Source of the DNA: Anoxybacillus flavithermus
GTDB taxonomy: Bacteria; Bacillota; Bacilli; Bacillales; Anoxybacillaceae
Direction of reading: 5' to 3'
Assembly: GCF_002742685.1 (NCBI RefSeq)
Contig: NZ_PEDM01000003.1
Coordinates: forward strand, 57,272-121,271
Length of the DNA stretch: 64,000 bases
Below the pieces are notes generated by a model, which worked only from the letters and a program-made list of their open reading frames with translations, searched no databases and was not told the DNA's origin. Positions 38,880 through 51,051 of the stretch are shown piece by piece (the stretch's first letter is position 1; each line of letters opens with the position of its first letter). Position numbers and translations under genes: made by a program.

Positions 38880-39845
38880 CTATGAATGTATGTCGTGCGA
38901 AGGAGGTGCAAGAAGCGAAACGAGCAACGCCGCTACTTTTTTCGTATCATGACGCACCGTTCCATCTCGTTCATCAATGATTGCATCACAAATGACTTGT
39001 AAACCGAGGGCTTCTAACTCTCGTATATCACAAACGACCGGTGCGGCAAATTCTTTCGCATATCGCTCTTTCGTTTCTGGCAAAATCGGAGCATCATTTA
39101 CAATGACTGCATCTAAAAATGCACACGCCATATGGTCATAAAGCGCTTGCACATGATCGCTTGCTGTATAGTTTAATGTTTCCCCTGCTTGGGTCATGAC
39201 GTTGCATATATATACTTTTTTCGCCTTCGATTTACATACCTCTTCGCCAATTTTAGGAACGAGTAAATTCGGTAAAATGCTCGTGTATAAACTACCGGGT
39301 CCAATAACAATTAAGTCTGCCGTTTGTAATTCTGTAATCGTTTCTTCAAGCGGCTCAATATTTTCTGGAGTTAAAAACACACGTTTAATTTTTTTCCCCG
39401 AATACGGAATTTTTGACTCGCCCGATACGATCGTCCCGTCTTCCATTTCCGCATGCAACACAACGCTTTCATTTGCGGCTGGCAACACTTTTCCGCGCAC
39501 ATTTAACACTTTTCCCATTTCACGAACCGCGCGCACGAAATCGCCAGTGATGGACGTCATCGCTGCTAAAATTAAATTACCAAGCGAATGGCCTGACAAC
39601 CCGTTTCCGTTTTCAAATCGATGTTGAAACAATTCGATAATAAGCGGTTCTACGTCAGAAAGAGCAGCAAGCACATTACGAATATCTCCAGGTGGGGGCA
39701 TATCGAGTTCATCGCGTAATCTTCCTGAGCTTCCACCATCATCAGCAACGGTAACAATGGCTGTTAAATCGACATCGTATTGTTTGAGCCCCCGAAGCAA
39801 TACAGGAAGCCCCGTCCCCCCACCGATGACAACAATTTTTTTCAT
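38880..39845 (-). CDS. yvcK: YvcK (gluconeogenesis factor), UDP-sugar-binding protein
   Basis: 321 residues, CofD-like fold. [15 protein letters not shown] at the N-terminus and [20 protein letters not shown], then [11 protein letters not shown]. Needed for growth on gluconeogenic carbon and for cell shape in B. subtilis; binds UDP-GlcNAc. Its start overlaps the rapZ stop by 4 bases, as in most Firmicutes. Confidence 0.96.
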   Translation of the reverse strand: MKKIVVIGGGTGLPVLLRGLKQYDVDLTAIVTVADDGGSSGRLRDELDMPPPGDIRNVLAALSDVEPLIIELFQHRFENGNGLSGHSLGNLILAAMTSITGDFVRAVREMGKVLNVRGKVLPAANESVVLHAEMEDGTIVSGESKIPYSGKKIKRVFLTPENIEPLEETITELQTADLIVIGPGSLYTSILPNLLVPKIGEEVCKSKAKKVYICNVMTQAGETLNYTASDHVQALYDHMACAFLDAVIVNDAPILPETKERYAKEFAAPVVCDIRELEALGLQVICDAIIDERDGTVRHDTKKVAALLVSLLAPPSHDIHS

Positions 39846-40732
39846 CGGTGCGTATCCTTTCTTTTTGCAATATCTCGATGTGACACGTGCGTTGTATATT
39901 CGTCAGCAAAATAACGCCCGATATACTCCGCTAACGTAACGGAACGATGCTGTCCACCTGTGCATCCAATGGCAATCACGACTTGACTTTTTCCTTCTCG
40001 CTTATAGTGCGGAAGCATAAACGAAAGCAAATCCGTTACTTTTTCAATAAACTTTTGTGTTTCCGTCCACTTCAAAACATAAGATGATACTTCCTCATCG
40101 AGCCCTGTTTTTGGACGCATATGCTCAATATAATGTGGGTTCGGCAAAAAACGAACATCAAAAACAAGATCCGCATCAATCGGCAAACCGTATTTAAAGC
40201 CGAATGAAACAACATTGACCGAAAATGTTGTCGTTGCAGGCGTAGCGAATGTTTGAACAATTTTCTCACGCAATTCACGCGGTTTTAAGTCGGACGTATC
40301 AATAATCATTTGCGCGCGCCCTTTTAATTCTTCAAGTAACTGGCGCTCAAGCTTAATCCCTTCAAGCGGCAATCCGCTAGGGGCAAGAGGATGCGAACGG
40401 CGCGTTTCTTTATAACGGCTCACAAGGGTTGCATCACTTGCATCTAAAAATAAAATTTGTGGAGTCACCCACGATGTTTCCGCTAAATCATCGAGCGCAG
40501 CAAAGAGACGGTCAAAAAAGTCACGGCTCCGTAAATCCATGACGAGTGCGATTTTATTCATTTTATTGCCTGATTCCCGAATTAATTCAAGAAACTTCGG
40601 CAATAAGGTCGGCGGTAAATTATCGACACAAAAATAGCCTAAATCTTCAAAACTTTGGATAGCTACCGTTTTCCCTGCCCCTGACATACCGGTAATAATA
40701 ACCATTTGAATGTGCGCTGAACCTGTGCTCAT
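39842..40732 (-). CDS. rapZ: RapZ/YvcJ nucleotide-binding protein
   Basis: 296 residues. Walker [11 protein letters not shown], a Walker B-like segment [10 protein letters not shown], and the C-terminal domain motif [13 protein letters not shown] (sugar-phosphate or GlcN6P binding in E. coli RapZ). In B. subtilis YvcJ hydrolyses GTP and influences competence. Preceded by GGGGAGAG; yvcI lies 17 bases upstream. Confidence 0.95.
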   Translation of the reverse strand: MSTGSAHIQMVIITGMSGAGKTVAIQSFEDLGYFCVDNLPPTLLPKFLELIRESGNKMNKIALVMDLRSRDFFDRLFAALDDLAETSWVTPQILFLDASDATLVSRYKETRRSHPLAPSGLPLEGIKLERQLLEELKGRAQMIIDTSDLKPRELREKIVQTFATPATTTFSVNVVSFGFKYGLPIDADLVFDVRFLPNPHYIEHMRPKTGLDEEVSSYVLKWTETQKFIEKVTDLLSFMLPHYKREGKSQVVIAIGCTGGQHRSVTLAEYIGRYFADEYTTHVSHRDIAKRKDTHR

Positions 40733-40749
40733 CTTTCTCTCCCCTTTCG

Positions 40750-41208
40750 CTAACTCGGATCAAGCCGGTAAGACAACAATTCGAATTCCTCTGTATACGT
40801 AAACGTGCCGTACATCATTCCTGTTCCTTTAATGACATAATCAATAATATGATAATCGCCTGGCGCCATCGGCAACGTTGGAATCTGTTCAATGGGATGC
40901 CAAGCAAGCTCCCCTTCTTCACATTGTACTACGTTTTCGCCATCAAAATGTTCCGCAAAAAACGTAAACATCATCCATTCAGAAACGACTTCTTCTCCTC
41001 GCTTCATCACGAACGTAAATACCCCTTTTAATTGAGGTTTTTTCAAATAAACGCCTGTTTCTTCGCGATATTCTCGCACACAAGCTTCACGTATCGATTC
41101 TCCTTGCTCCATTTTCCCACCTGGCGCTACCCACCAACCGCGCCGAGGCTTCTTTAACAAAAGAACGTGTCCGTCTTTCACTAATACGCAGTTCGTTACC
41201 CGTTGCAA
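40750..41208 (-). CDS. yvcI: Nudix hydrolase YvcI
   Basis: 152 residues. The Nudix box reads [20 protein letters not shown] then ETGVYLKK, fitting GX5EX7REUXEEXGU. The family removes nucleotide diphosphate linkages (8-oxo-dGTP class by its MutT likeness); the true substrate is unknown. First gene of yvcI-rapZ-yvcK-whiA-crh, behind its own promoter. The start codon is a TTG or ATG near 41208 with GAGGTGAAC. Confidence 0.9.
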   Translation of the reverse strand: MQRVTNCVLVKDGHVLLLKKPRRGWWVAPGGKMEQGESIREACVREYREETGVYLKKPQLKGVFTFVMKRGEEVVSEWMMFTFFAEHFDGENVVQCEEGELAWHPIEQIPTLPMAPGDYHIIDYVIKGTGMMYGTFTYTEEFELLSYRLDPS

Positions 41209-41243
41209 CGTCCGTTCACCTCAATAATGAATATGTTTTCTCC

Positions 41244-41272
41244 ATTATACTATTTCTTACAAACGGTCACAA
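41244..41272 (-). promoter_or_regulatory. Sigma-A promoter of the yvcI-crh operon
   Basis: TTGTGA (41272-41267) and a perfect TATAAT (41249-41244) with a 17-base spacer on the minus strand, 36 bases before yvcI. Confidence 0.85.
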
Positions 41273-41309
41273 AGTATAAATTTTGAAACGTTTTCATGAC
41301 CATAAGCAA

Positions 41310-41341
41310 AAAAGAAAGCACGGGACGAGAGCCCGTGCCAA
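41310..41341 (-). terminator. Intrinsic terminator downstream of trxB
   Basis: GCACGGG, loop, CCCGTGC; the minus strand continues TTTCTTTTTTGC. It lies about 100 bases after the trxB stop. Confidence 0.82.
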
Positions 41342-41439
41342 CAAGTGTATATAAAAAGGGGGTCAATTACTTACTTTTATCATACTCTTTTATTGTTTCA
41401 AGCGTGTTACAGTTCAATTAAGGCAACATTACGTTTTCA

Positions 41440-42405
<966 letters not shown>

Positions 42406-42457
42406 TTATGCATAGCTCTCCATTTTATCGTTTCCATATTTCTATCGTAATACAACA

Positions 42458-43930
42458 TTAGAAAAGGCGTCTATTAACTTGCTCATTCGTGCCACTGTTT
42501 TTAATAATTTTCACATACTTTCCGACCGTCGCAACAGATACACCGTAACGCTCCGCAATCATACGTTGTGTTACACGTTGACCGCGGCGCTTGCGAAATA
42601 TATATTCGAATGCCGCCGCCCACGCCTTATGATTAGAAAATGAATCCATTTCTTTCGTCGCTTCGACAAAAAAGGACAACCAAGCAATGTATAACGGCTC
42701 ATATTCAAACCCATTATGTTGAATAAGCAACGTTACAATGCGATGCGCATCGACAATATATGTTGGAACTGGATGTTCGTGACCATATACGTAGTCGCTC
42801 CATTGTTGTAGAAGCGGATGAGACCATGACTGTTTTAGAAACGGACAATCGCTTGTCATAAACGATTTACTTATTAAATATAACGCATATAATGAAGAAG
42901 CGACATCTTGCTTTGCAAATAACGATTGAATATGTTCGATCGTCTGTTCTCGATAACGCCACGGTTCGCTTCCCTTTTTATCTGGATGAAGTGCAACAAA
43001 TTTGTCCCACATCGACTCCGCTAACGTGCGATATCCCATATGATATGCAGCATATGCGTACCAATAATAAAACGGTGCATCTCCTTCAAAGCCACGGCGT
43101 TGTAATTGTCGCAACCATTGGAACGCTAAATCATAACGCCCAACAATTGCAAACGTCACGCCCAGCTTATACCGATGCTCAAATGAAATCGGATATACAC
43201 GTTGCAACGACTGAGTGAGTGAAAACAGTCGCTCTTGTTCTTGTAAATAATACGAAAACACCGCATCATTGCAGAGCGCATGTAAATTACCTGGATTTTG
43301 CTTTAAAATGTATTCGATCGTTTCTCTCGCTTTTCCGACATTCCCTTGGTAAAAGTAAGCGAGTGCTAAATTGTTGTAAGCCGCCCAATGTTCTGGATGT
43401 TGTTCAATCATTTCTTTAAACAAAGTAATCGCTTCTTGAAACTCGCCTTTTTCAAGCAGCGTACGAGCTTGTTCTTGCTTCATTAACATATCATCGTAAT
43501 TCAGCCACTCATCATCGTCTTGTTCAATCGTCAAAATGTCTAATAAATCGATCGTATACTCAGCAAACTCCCCATCTGGCTCGCGCTCCATGTACTGTTC
43601 GGCATATTTCGTCGCCTCGCCAAACAATCCTAAATGTGCATAGTTGTTAGCCAAAAAATAAAAACATTCCGTTAAATCATCATTATGTTCAATAATGCGC
43701 AATAGCCATTCGTTCGATTGCGCATATTCCCCCAATTCTGACAAAACAATCGCCAGTTGGCAAGCAAATGTGCTTTGTTCTGGCTCGAGTTGCACCGCAC
43801 GTTGCAAATACGCTTTCGCTTTACGCAGATCGCGACGACGATAACATGCTAATCCTTTATTAAAAAAGTACGTACCGTCTTGAATAAACGGAATGACTTT
43901 TCCGACACGTTTTTGCAAATGTTTTTCCAT
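42458..43930 (-). CDS. yvcD: TPR protein (YvcD-like) with C-terminal helix-turn-helix
   Basis: 490 residues. About eight tetratricopeptide-like repeats fill residues 15-330 (KGLACYRRRDLRKAKAYLQR; AAYNNLALAYFYQGNVGKAR). The C-terminus has QRMIAERYGVSVATVGKYVK, a clear helix-turn-helix, so it may regulate by protein contacts and DNA binding. The start at 43930 is preferred over 43996 because GGAGGG precedes it. Between hisI and trxB as in B. subtilis. Function not known. Confidence 0.88.
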   Translation of the reverse strand: MEKHLQKRVGKVIPFIQDGTYFFNKGLACYRRRDLRKAKAYLQRAVQLEPEQSTFACQLAIVLSELGEYAQSNEWLLRIIEHNDDLTECFYFLANNYAHLGLFGEATKYAEQYMEREPDGEFAEYTIDLLDILTIEQDDDEWLNYDDMLMKQEQARTLLEKGEFQEAITLFKEMIEQHPEHWAAYNNLALAYFYQGNVGKARETIEYILKQNPGNLHALCNDAVFSYYLQEQERLFSLTQSLQRVYPISFEHRYKLGVTFAIVGRYDLAFQWLRQLQRRGFEGDAPFYYWYAYAAYHMGYRTLAESMWDKFVALHPDKKGSEPWRYREQTIEHIQSLFAKQDVASSLYALYLISKSFMTSDCPFLKQSWSHPLLQQWSDYVYGHEHPVPTYIVDAHRIVTLLIQHNGFEYEPLYIAWLSFFVEATKEMDSFSNHKAWAAAFEYIFRKRRGQRVTQRMIAERYGVSVATVGKYVKIIKNSGTNEQVNRRLF

Positions 43931-44013
43931 CGAACCCTCCATGTTGATTTCTTTCACCGAAAGAAAGTATACCACATTTTCGCTCCAGAACAACATGGAT
44001 GGGCGAAAAAGCG

Positions 44014-44628
44014 TTACCGATGACGCTCCGCTAATACAGAAAGCACATCATCGAGCGACACGCGCTGTTCACGCAACAAAACAAGCAAATGATATAATAA
44101 ATCGGCTACTTCCCATCGCAGTTCTTCTGTTGAACGGTTTTTAGCTGCAATAATGACTTCTGCGGCTTCTTCCCCAACTTTTTTTGCGATCTTATCAATT
44201 CCCTTTTCAAATAAATATGTCGTATACGATCCTTCCGGACGTTTCGCTTCACGCTCAGCAATGACGGATTCTAACACATTTAGCACTGCAAAACGATCTG
44301 GTTTAGCAACAGGCTTTTCATCTTGCAACCGATGATGAAAACAAGAATATTCTCCCGTATGGCATGCCGGTCCTTTTGGTTCAACAAGAATAAGAAGTGC
44401 GTCTGCATCGCAGTCGTAGCGAATGTCAACCACTTTTTGTACGTTTCCGGACGTTTCCCCTTTATGCCATAGCTCTTGCCGCGAGCGACTGTAAAACCAT
44501 GTTTCTTTCGTTTCTAACGTTTTTTGTAGCGATTGCTCGTTCATATATGCTAATGTCAGCACTTCTTTACTGTGCGCATCTTGTACGATGGCCGGCACAA
44601 GCCCTTGCTCATTAAATCGAATATTCAT
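44014..44628 (-). CDS. hisI: Phosphoribosyl-AMP cyclohydrolase / phosphoribosyl-ATP pyrophosphatase
   Basis: 204 residues, bifunctional HisIE: second and third steps of histidine synthesis. N-terminal cyclohydrolase with [13 protein letters not shown] and zinc Cys in [14 protein letters not shown]-terminal pyrophosphatase helix [19 protein letters not shown]. Overlaps hisF by 4 bases. Last gene of the his operon. Confidence 0.97.
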   Translation of the reverse strand: MNIRFNEQGLVPAIVQDAHSKEVLTLAYMNEQSLQKTLETKETWFYSRSRQELWHKGETSGNVQKVVDIRYDCDADALLILVEPKGPACHTGEYSCFHHRLQDEKPVAKPDRFAVLNVLESVIAEREAKRPEGSYTTYLFEKGIDKIAKKVGEEAAEVIIAAKNRSTEELRWEVADLLYHLLVLLREQRVSLDDVLSVLAERHR

Positions 44629-45383
44629 CGAACGTTTACCCCCTTTTCGCGCACGTACTGTTTCACTTGTTGGACAGACGTTTCTTTATAATGAAAAATC
44701 GAAGCAGCTAATGCCGCATCCGCTTGAGCCATTTGAAACACATCAACAAAATGTTGAGCGCACCCTGCTCCTCCCGATGCAATGACAGGGACGGGCACCG
44801 CTTCACTTACTCGTTTCGTTAACTCTAAATCAAATCCATCTTTTCCGCCATCGCGATCCATGCTCGTTAATAAAATTTCTCCTGCCCCGCGCTTGACTGC
44901 CTCTTTCGCCCATGCAACAACTTCCCAATCCGTCGGCCGGCGACCGCCGTGCGTATAGACGCGCCATGAATGCATCGTCGGATCGTACTTCGCATCAATC
45001 GCCACAACAATACATTGCGAACCAAAAAAATTCGCACCTTCTGTAATCAAATCTGGGCGCAACAATGCCGATGTATTTACCGACACTTTGTCCGCACCCG
45101 CACGCAAAATCGTTTTCATATCTTCTAATGTGCGAATTCCGCCTCCGACAGTAAACGGAATCGCAAGCTGAGCAGCAACACGGCGCACGACGTCTACCAT
45201 CGTTTTTCGACCTTCGTGTGACGCAGAAATATCTAAAAAAACAAGCTCGTCCGCCCCTTGTTCATCGTATACGCGCGCAAGCTCAACCGGATCGCCCGCA
45301 TCGCGCAAGGAAACAAATTGCACACCTTTTACGACGCGACCATCTTTTACGTCTAAACAAGGAATAATGCGTTTTGTAATCAT
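44625..45383 (-). CDS. hisF: Imidazole glycerol phosphate synthase, cyclase subunit
   Basis: 252 residues, (beta/alpha)8 barrel. Catalytic Asp in [14 protein letters not shown] and in LTSMDRDG; phosphate-binding [15 protein letters not shown] [12 protein letters not shown] and ASGGAG. Uses ammonia channelled from HisH to make IGP and AICAR. Overlaps hisA by 4 bases. Confidence 0.97.
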   Translation of the reverse strand: MITKRIIPCLDVKDGRVVKGVQFVSLRDAGDPVELARVYDEQGADELVFLDISASHEGRKTMVDVVRRVAAQLAIPFTVGGGIRTLEDMKTILRAGADKVSVNTSALLRPDLITEGANFFGSQCIVVAIDAKYDPTMHSWRVYTHGGRRPTDWEVVAWAKEAVKRGAGEILLTSMDRDGGKDGFDLELTKRVSEAVPVPVIASGGAGCAQHFVDVFQMAQADAALAASIFHYKETSVQQVKQYVREKGVNVR

Positions 45384-46108
45384 TGTTCCACCGCCTTTAA
45401 CGCCTCAGCGACTGTAAACTGATTTGTATATAACGCTTTGCCCACAATCGCTCCGCATACTCCATCGTTTTCAAATTGTTTTAAGGAGCATAAATCATCA
45501 AGCGAGCGAATGCCTCCGGAGGCAATGACACGTTTGTTTGTTTCTTTCGCTAGCCGAACGACGGCGTCGATATTTGGTCCTGATAACATTCCATCTGTCG
45601 CAATATCAGTAAAAATAAACGTTTCTGCTCCAGCGTCCGCAAGCTGTTTGCCAAGTTCAACAGCTTCGATCGTCGATGTATGCGTCCACCCTTCTGTCGC
45701 AACAAATCCATTTTTCGCATCAATGCCGATGACAATGCGCTCACCATATGTGCGAAGCATCGCTTTCACAAACGAAGGATTCGAAATCGCAGCGCTTCCT
45801 AAAATGACACGCGATACACCTTGCTCTAAATAATACGCCACATCTTCTTCTGTACGAATGCCACCGCCAATTTGAACGCTCACCCCTAACATGTTCGCCA
45901 CTTCAACGACAAACGTGTCATTCACTCGTCTACCTTCTTTCGCCCCATCTAAATCGACCATATGAATCCATGTCGCACCTTGCGAAACAAACGAACGAGC
46001 CATTTCAACCGGGGAATGACCGTATACCGTTTCTTGACTGTAATCTCCTTGTATAAGGCGAACGCACTTCCCACCGCGCATATCGATCGCTGGATAAATA
46101 GTAAACAT
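45380..46108 (-). CDS. hisA: ProFAR isomerase
   Basis: 242 residues, barrel enzyme related to His[18 protein letters not shown] with the catalytic Asp, [25 protein letters not shown] with the second Asp, and [10 protein letters not shown]. Overlaps hisH by one base (start/stop at 46108). Confidence 0.97.
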   Translation of the reverse strand: MFTIYPAIDMRGGKCVRLIQGDYSQETVYGHSPVEMARSFVSQGATWIHMVDLDGAKEGRRVNDTFVVEVANMLGVSVQIGGGIRTEEDVAYYLEQGVSRVILGSAAISNPSFVKAMLRTYGERIVIGIDAKNGFVATEGWTHTSTIEAVELGKQLADAGAETFIFTDIATDGMLSGPNIDAVVRLAKETNKRVIASGGIRSLDDLCSLKQFENDGVCGAIVGKALYTNQFTVAEALKAVEQ

Positions 46109-46740
46109 TAGCCCCTCTCCCTTTCTACAATCCTCGCATAGTTTTGCAATAGACGCATACCGAGCGTTCCGCTTTTCTCTGGATGAAATTGTGTACCAAA
46201 TATTGTGCCACGTCCAACAACTGCAGGAACTTCCACATCATATTGGGCGCTAGCTAACACAACCGTTGGTTCATTCGTTTGCACATAATATGAGTGAACG
46301 AAATATACATGCCCTCGCTCAACGTTATCAAAAAGCGGGGAGGCGTGGTGAAAGTTGAGTTCGTTCCATCCCATATGAGGCACTTTATATCGCTTTCCTT
46401 CTTTTGTCATACCCGTAAAACGAACGACGCGACCTGGGAGTAACTTCAATCCCGACGTCAAACCATTTTCTTCGCTTTCTTCAAACAACAGTTGCATGCC
46501 TAAACAAATACCAAGAAGCGGTTTTCCTGTTGCGACTTGTTCGTGAATGAAACAGTCCAGCTTCGTTTCTGTTAAAATATGCATCGCATCTTTAAATGAA
46601 CCAACACCAGGCAAAATGAAACCATCTGCTTGACGCAACTTGTTTTGATCACCTTCAACGATATACGGCACGTTTAGTCGCTCTAGTGCTTTGCTGACGC
46701 TATATAAATTGCCCATGCCATAATCAATAATGCCAATCAT
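46108..46740 (-). CDS. hisH: Imidazole glycerol phosphate synthase, glutaminase subunit
   Basis: 210 residues, class I amidotransferase. Nucleophile Cys in [15 protein letters not shown], catalytic His-Glu in [11 protein letters not shown]-terminal [15 protein letters not shown]. Provides ammonia to HisF. Adjacent to hisB without gap. Confidence 0.97.
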   Translation of the reverse strand: MIGIIDYGMGNLYSVSKALERLNVPYIVEGDQNKLRQADGFILPGVGSFKDAMHILTETKLDCFIHEQVATGKPLLGICLGMQLLFEESEENGLTSGLKLLPGRVVRFTGMTKEGKRYKVPHMGWNELNFHHASPLFDNVERGHVYFVHSYYVQTNEPTVVLASAQYDVEVPAVVGRGTIFGTQFHPEKSGTLGMRLLQNYARIVERERG

Positions 46741-47328
46741 TTACAACATCCCTTTCGTTGACGGTACAGATTTGACGCGTGGATCAATCATCGTGGCCTC
46801 ATCAAGCGCGCGCGCAAGTGCTTTAAATACCGCTTCAATCATATGATGTGTATTGCGCCCATAATGAACGATGACATGCACATTCATTCGTGCTTCTAAT
46901 GCTAGTTTCCATAAAAATTCATGCACGAGCTCGACATCAAACGTCCCTACTTTTTGGCTTGAAAACTCCCCACGAAACTCAAGATGCGGGCGATTGCTCA
47001 CATCGATGACAACTTGTGCAAGCGCATCGTCCATCGGAACGAACGCATTTCCGTATCGTCTAATTCCTTTTTTGTCACCGAGCGCTTGGCGAATCGCTTG
47101 CCCTAAGCAAATTCCGATATCTTCTGTCGTATGATGATCGTCAATATGTGTATCCCCTTTGGCTTTGACAAACAAATTAAAATGACCGTGCTTTGTAAAT
47201 AAATCAAGCATATGTGTTAAAAACGGGACACCTGTTTCTAACTCCGCTTTTCCTTCCCCATCAATCGCAAACGTAAGCTCAATTTGTGTTTCATTTGTCG
47301 CTCGTTTAATGGTCGCTGTCCGCATCAT
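46741..47328 (-). CDS. hisB: Imidazoleglycerol-phosphate dehydratase
   Basis: 195 residues, dehydratase only, no fused phosphatase, as usual in Firmicutes. Manganese ligands in [18 protein letters not shown] and near [20 protein letters not shown]. Overlaps hisD by 4 bases. Confidence 0.97.
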   Translation of the reverse strand: MMRTATIKRATNETQIELTFAIDGEGKAELETGVPFLTHMLDLFTKHGHFNLFVKAKGDTHIDDHHTTEDIGICLGQAIRQALGDKKGIRRYGNAFVPMDDALAQVVIDVSNRPHLEFRGEFSSQKVGTFDVELVHEFLWKLALEARMNVHVIVHYGRNTHHMIEAVFKALARALDEATMIDPRVKSVPSTKGML

Positions 47329-48602
47329 TTATCTCTCCTTTTTAACCGTTCCTCTACTGCTCGTGCGTGTGCTTCAAGCCCTTCTAACCGTGCAAACGCG
47401 GCAATTTTTTCCGCATGTTGTTGCCATGCTTGCTCGCTATAAAAAATGATGCTTGATTTTTTCATAAATGCCTCAACTGTTAGTCCAGACGAAAAACGGG
47501 CGGTCCCATTTGTCGGCAACACATGATTCGTCCCCGCAAAATAATCTCCTACCGGTTCAGAACTGTACGGGCCTAAAAAGATCGCGCCCGCATGTCGAAT
47601 GTTACTTAATATTTCAAACGGCTCGGCCGTCATCACTTCTAAATGTTCTGGTGCTAATTCATTCACGACATCAATGGCTTGTTTCATCGTATCCGTTACA
47701 TAAATGACGCCATATTCATTGATCGCTTTTTGGGCAATTTCTTTTCGCGGAAGGGAAGCAAGTTGTTTTTCCACCTCTTCTTCTACTTTTAAAGCGAGGT
47801 GTAAAGACGGCGTAACTAATATGCTCACCGCCCGTTCATCATGCTCTGCTTGCGATAATAAATCGGCGGCAATTTCGTTCGGCTTTGCTGTTTCATCAGC
47901 GAGCACAACAATTTCGCTCGGTCCTGCAATCATATCAATATCGACTTGACCGAACACTTCCCTTTTAGCAAGTGCGACGTAAATGTTTCCAGGTCCGAAA
48001 ATTTTGTCGACTGGCTCGATCGTTTCCGTGCCGTACGCTAGTGCAGCAATCGCTTGGGCTCCGCCAACTTTATATATTTCTTGAACACCAAGCTCGCATG
48101 CTGCAACAAGAACAGCAGTCGGCAACGTTCCGCGCTCATTTGGCGGAGAAACGATGACAATCCGTTTCACTCCAGCCACTTGTGCAGGGATGACATTCAT
48201 AAGCACCGATGACGGATAAGCGGCCGTTCCTCCTGGCACATATAAGCCGACTGCATCAAGCGGTGTTACTTTTTGTCCGAGAATCGTTCCATCGTCACGC
48301 GTCATAAACCATGATGTCGCACGTTGACGCTCATGATATTCGCGAATGTTTTGTGCCGCTTCCCGAATAATTTGAATCATAGCTTCATCAATAAGCCAAT
48401 ACGCCTCCTCAATTTCTTCTTGCGTAACAGCAAGCGTATCAAGTGAAATGCCATCAAACATTTCTGTATACTTTTTTAACGCCGCATCTCCATTGTTGCG
48501 TACGTCATCAATGATTCGCTTTGCCGCTTGTCTCTGTTCTTCCGTTCCACTTTCAATCGTCCGCCGAAGCGAAACGGTTCCTTGTACACGTTCAATTTTC
48601 AT
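47325..48602 (-). CDS. hisD: Histidinol dehydrogenase
   Basis: 425 residues, NAD- and zinc-dependent; oxidises histidinol to histidine in two steps. [17 protein letters not shown] and the zinc/active-site segment [11 protein letters not shown], then APEHLEVM. Overlaps hisG by 11 bases. Confidence 0.97.
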   Translation of the reverse strand: MKIERVQGTVSLRRTIESGTEEQRQAAKRIIDDVRNNGDAALKKYTEMFDGISLDTLAVTQEEIEEAYWLIDEAMIQIIREAAQNIREYHERQRATSWFMTRDDGTILGQKVTPLDAVGLYVPGGTAAYPSSVLMNVIPAQVAGVKRIVIVSPPNERGTLPTAVLVAACELGVQEIYKVGGAQAIAALAYGTETIEPVDKIFGPGNIYVALAKREVFGQVDIDMIAGPSEIVVLADETAKPNEIAADLLSQAEHDERAVSILVTPSLHLALKVEEEVEKQLASLPRKEIAQKAINEYGVIYVTDTMKQAIDVVNELAPEHLEVMTAEPFEILSNIRHAGAIFLGPYSSEPVGDYFAGTNHVLPTNGTARFSSGLTVEAFMKKSSIIFYSEQAWQQHAEKIAAFARLEGLEAHARAVEERLKRRDK

Positions 48603-49233
48603 TGCACTCCCCCGCTTTCTCGATCGCGTATGTTAAACGATCAACCATATGTTCAATCGCCCGGTCTTGCATACGATAACTCACTGGATTGACAATAAAA
48701 CGCGACGTCACATCAACAATTCGTTCTAATTCAACAAGCCCGTTTTCTTTTAACGTTCGTCCTGTAGAAACAATATCAACAATTCGTTCCGCTAAGCCAA
48801 TGAGCGGCGCTAATTCAACAGATCCGTTTAGTTTAATAATTTCTACTTGCTCCCCTTGTTCGCGAAAATGGGTCGATGCGATATTTGGATACTTTGTAGC
48901 CACTCTTGGCGCAATCGGATGAACGCGCGTATTTGGAAGCCCTGCCACCGCCAAATAACAAGGACTTATACGCAAGTCTAACATTTCATACACATCGCGT
49001 TCTTCTTCAAGCAGCACATCTTTACCGGCAATTCCGACATCTGCAACCCCATGTTCAACATATGTCACAACGTCCATCGGTTTCGCTAAAATAAAGCGTA
49101 GCTTTTCATTTGGGACGTCGATCATTAGTTTTCGGGAATGTTCTAAATCATCAGGAATGTCATAACCCGCTTGTTTTAACAAAGAAAGCGCTTCTGAAAA
49201 AATACGTCCTTTTGGCATCGCAACCGTCAGCAT
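48592..49233 (-). CDS. hisG: ATP phosphoribosyltransferase, short form
   Basis: 213 residues, the short catalytic form lacking the C-terminal regulatory domain, which needs His[21 protein letters not shown] at the start, [11 protein letters not shown], and the PRPP loop [13 protein letters not shown]. Immediately follows hisZ (1-base overlap). First step of the pathway, feedback-regulated by histidine through HisZ. Confidence 0.96.
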   Translation of the reverse strand: MLTVAMPKGRIFSEALSLLKQAGYDIPDDLEHSRKLMIDVPNEKLRFILAKPMDVVTYVEHGVADVGIAGKDVLLEEERDVYEMLDLRISPCYLAVAGLPNTRVHPIAPRVATKYPNIASTHFREQGEQVEIIKLNGSVELAPLIGLAERIVDIVSTGRTLKENGLVELERIVDVTSRFIVNPVSYRMQDRAIEHMVDRLTYAIEKAGECNEN

Positions 49234-50411
49234 TATCGTTCATCCTTTCCGTGTTTCCCTAATACGTACACGACATCATCAAACGATGCAGTAAATTGAT
49301 CCATATTTTGAATACCTGCGATGTGTTGCAATACAACTTTTTCCCCTTTTCGTCTCATTTCTGCTGCTTTCACATACGCCTCCGCAAAACGTTCTTGACT
49401 AAAAATAATACACGTCGTTTTTTCATCGTTTCTTTGCTCGCCAATCGCTTCCATTAAGCGATCTAAACGGACGCTAAACCCTGTCGCAGGCGAGGGGCGG
49501 TGAAATTTTGCTAACAATTTATCATATCGTCCGCCGTTTCCAAGTAAAAACCCAATGTTTTTTGCGTACACTTCAAAAAGAACGCCGGTATAGTAGCTCA
49601 TATGGCTCACTAAGCTCATATCTAATTTCACCATATCAGTAACGCCATACTGGTTAATATGCGCCCATAATTGTTGTAATTCATCAACTGCCTGTTGTTC
49701 CGCTTCTGTTGTTGCCAATGCTTTTGCTTCCGCAACGACTGCCTCTCCCCCCCTTAACGTTAAAAGACGTAAAAGGCGATCACGATCAATCGAGGAGAGC
49801 GGCAACGATTTGACGTGTTCCCGATAGCCAACGTAATTTTTTTCATATAAAAAGCGGCGCAACGTTTCTACACGTTGTTCGTGACGCAAAATATCGAAAA
49901 ACAACGCATCAACATAGCCAATATGACCGATCGTTACAGTAAAATCCTGCAATCCTGCCCGCTTTAACGCAAAAATCATTAAACTAATGACTTCCGCATC
50001 GGCATACATTGTTCCGTCGCCGATGTATTCCACTCCCACTTGTTCAAACTCTGCCGGTCTTCCTCCTTCACGCTGCTGAGCACGAAACACATTCGCGGCA
50101 TACGCTAAACGGAGCGGACACCCTTCCTTATATAATTTCGATGCTGCTAGGCGAGCAATGGGAGCAGTCATATCTGGACGCAACACGAGCGTGTGCCCTT
50201 CCCGATCAAGCAACTTAAATAGCTGCTGATCTAAAATCGCCGATGCGGCACCAACCGTTTCGTCATATTCTAACGTCGGTGTTTCAATAAACGAATATCC
50301 CCACGTTTCAATTTCTGCCATCATTGCTTCCCGCAATGCACGTTTTGTTTTATATACATCTGGCAACGTATCCCGCATACCAAGCGGCTTTTCAAACATA
50401 AATACTCTCAT
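49233..50411 (-). CDS. hisZ: ATP phosphoribosyltransferase regulatory subunit
   Basis: 392 residues, histidyl-tRNA synthetase-like but without aminoacylation. [29 protein letters not shown] and [11 protein letters not shown] are the class II-like motifs. Needed with short HisG. Start at 50411 with AAGGACGGG upstream; MFEKPLG at 50399 is an alternative. First gene of the his operon. Confidence 0.93.
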   Translation of the reverse strand: MRVFMFEKPLGMRDTLPDVYKTKRALREAMMAEIETWGYSFIETPTLEYDETVGAASAILDQQLFKLLDREGHTLVLRPDMTAPIARLAASKLYKEGCPLRLAYAANVFRAQQREGGRPAEFEQVGVEYIGDGTMYADAEVISLMIFALKRAGLQDFTVTIGHIGYVDALFFDILRHEQRVETLRRFLYEKNYVGYREHVKSLPLSSIDRDRLLRLLTLRGGEAVVAEAKALATTEAEQQAVDELQQLWAHINQYGVTDMVKLDMSLVSHMSYYTGVLFEVYAKNIGFLLGNGGRYDKLLAKFHRPSPATGFSVRLDRLMEAIGEQRNDEKTTCIIFSQERFAEAYVKAAEMRRKGEKVVLQHIAGIQNMDQFTASFDDVVYVLGKHGKDER

Positions 50412-50441
50412 TTTTGTCCCGTCCTTCTTCCGCTTTAGTTC

Positions 50442-50455
50442 GCTAATATATTAGC
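50442..50455 (-). promoter_or_regulatory. Palindromic operator candidate of the his operon
   Basis: GCTAATATATTAGC is a perfect 14-base palindrome (wider TTCGCTAATATATTAGCAAA) lying between the promoter and hisZ. I remember a similar palindrome for the TrpR-like histidine regulator (YerC/HisR) of Bacillales, but this is unverified. Confidence 0.6.
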
Positions 50456-50471
50456 AAAGTAAAGTTTGTTA

Positions 50472-50512
50472 TTTGTAGTTTACTCCTCGTTTTTCGTTTC
50501 GTCAACTACAAA
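50472..50512 (-). promoter_or_regulatory. Promoter of the his operon inside an inverted repeat
   Basis: TTGACG (50505-50500) and TAAACT (50482-50477) with 17 bases between on the minus strand. Exact 9-base arms TTTGTAGTT (50472-50480) and AACTACAAA (50504-50512) enclose both boxes. Confidence 0.65.
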
Positions 50513-50551
50513 CTCATTCGATTTTTTTCGACTTAATTCCTTTCTACTCAT

Positions 50552-50580
50552 AAAAAAACGCCTTAGCGTTCGCTAAGACG
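50552..50580 (-). terminator. Terminator of the hprK-lgt-ppaX-yvoF operon
   Basis: CGTCTTAGCG, AA, CGCTAAGGCG then TTTTTTT on the minus strand; the stem overlaps the yvoF stop codon. Confidence 0.85.
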
Positions 50581-51051
50581 AATGATTTGCATCGGATTGC
50601 CGCCAACAAATGCGCCAGCCGGCACATCGCGATGCACAAGCGTGCCTGCGGAAACAACGGCACGATCCCCGATCGTGACACCCGGCAAAATGGTTGTATT
50701 GGCTCCAATCATGACATCGTTGCCGATGATGACGTCCCCAAGCCGATACTCGTTCACTAAATATTCATGCGCTAAAATTGTCGTATTATAGCCAATAATC
50801 GTGTTGCTGCCAATGCGAATTTTCTCAGGAAACAAAATATCTGGCATTACCATAAACGCTAACGCCGTATGTTCGCCAATGTCCATGCGCAAAAACGTGC
50901 GATATAACCAATTTTTTAATGGGAAAAACGGCGTATACCGCCCGATTAAAATGACAATAACATTTTTTAATACTTTCCAAAACGAAACGGTTCGATATAG
51001 TTGCCATAAGGAGTTCGCTCCTTCGACAACATGGCGTTCAGTTTTTCTCAA
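50563..51051 (-). CDS. yvoF: Left-handed beta-helix acyltransferase (YvoF)
   Basis: 162 residues; hexapeptide repeats from about residue 70 on ([50 protein letters not shown]). O-acetyltransferase type. Position downstream of ppaX is as in B. subtilis. Acceptor not known; a cell-envelope sugar is plausible. It overlaps ppaX by 14 bases. Confidence 0.9.
   Translation of the reverse strand: MRKTERHVVEGANSLWQLYRTVSFWKVLKNVIVILIGRYTPFFPLKNWLYRTFLRMDIGEHTALAFMVMPDILFPEKIRIGSNTIIGYNTTILAHEYLVNEYRLGDVIIGNDVMIGANTTILPGVTIGDRAVVSAGTLVHRDVPAGAFVGGNPMQIIRLSER

Noticed and set aside
41284..41296. cre-like sequence TGAAACGTTTTCA near the yvcI promoter
   Set aside because: It is one base short of the 14-base CcpA consensus (12 of 14 at best in either register) and lies upstream of the -35 box; too weak to call although regulation of a crh operon by CcpA would make sense.
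50412..50562. T-box or histidine leader peptide upstream of hisZ
   Set aside because: No T-box motif (AGGGTGGNACCGCG-like) or run of His codons is visible in the leader.
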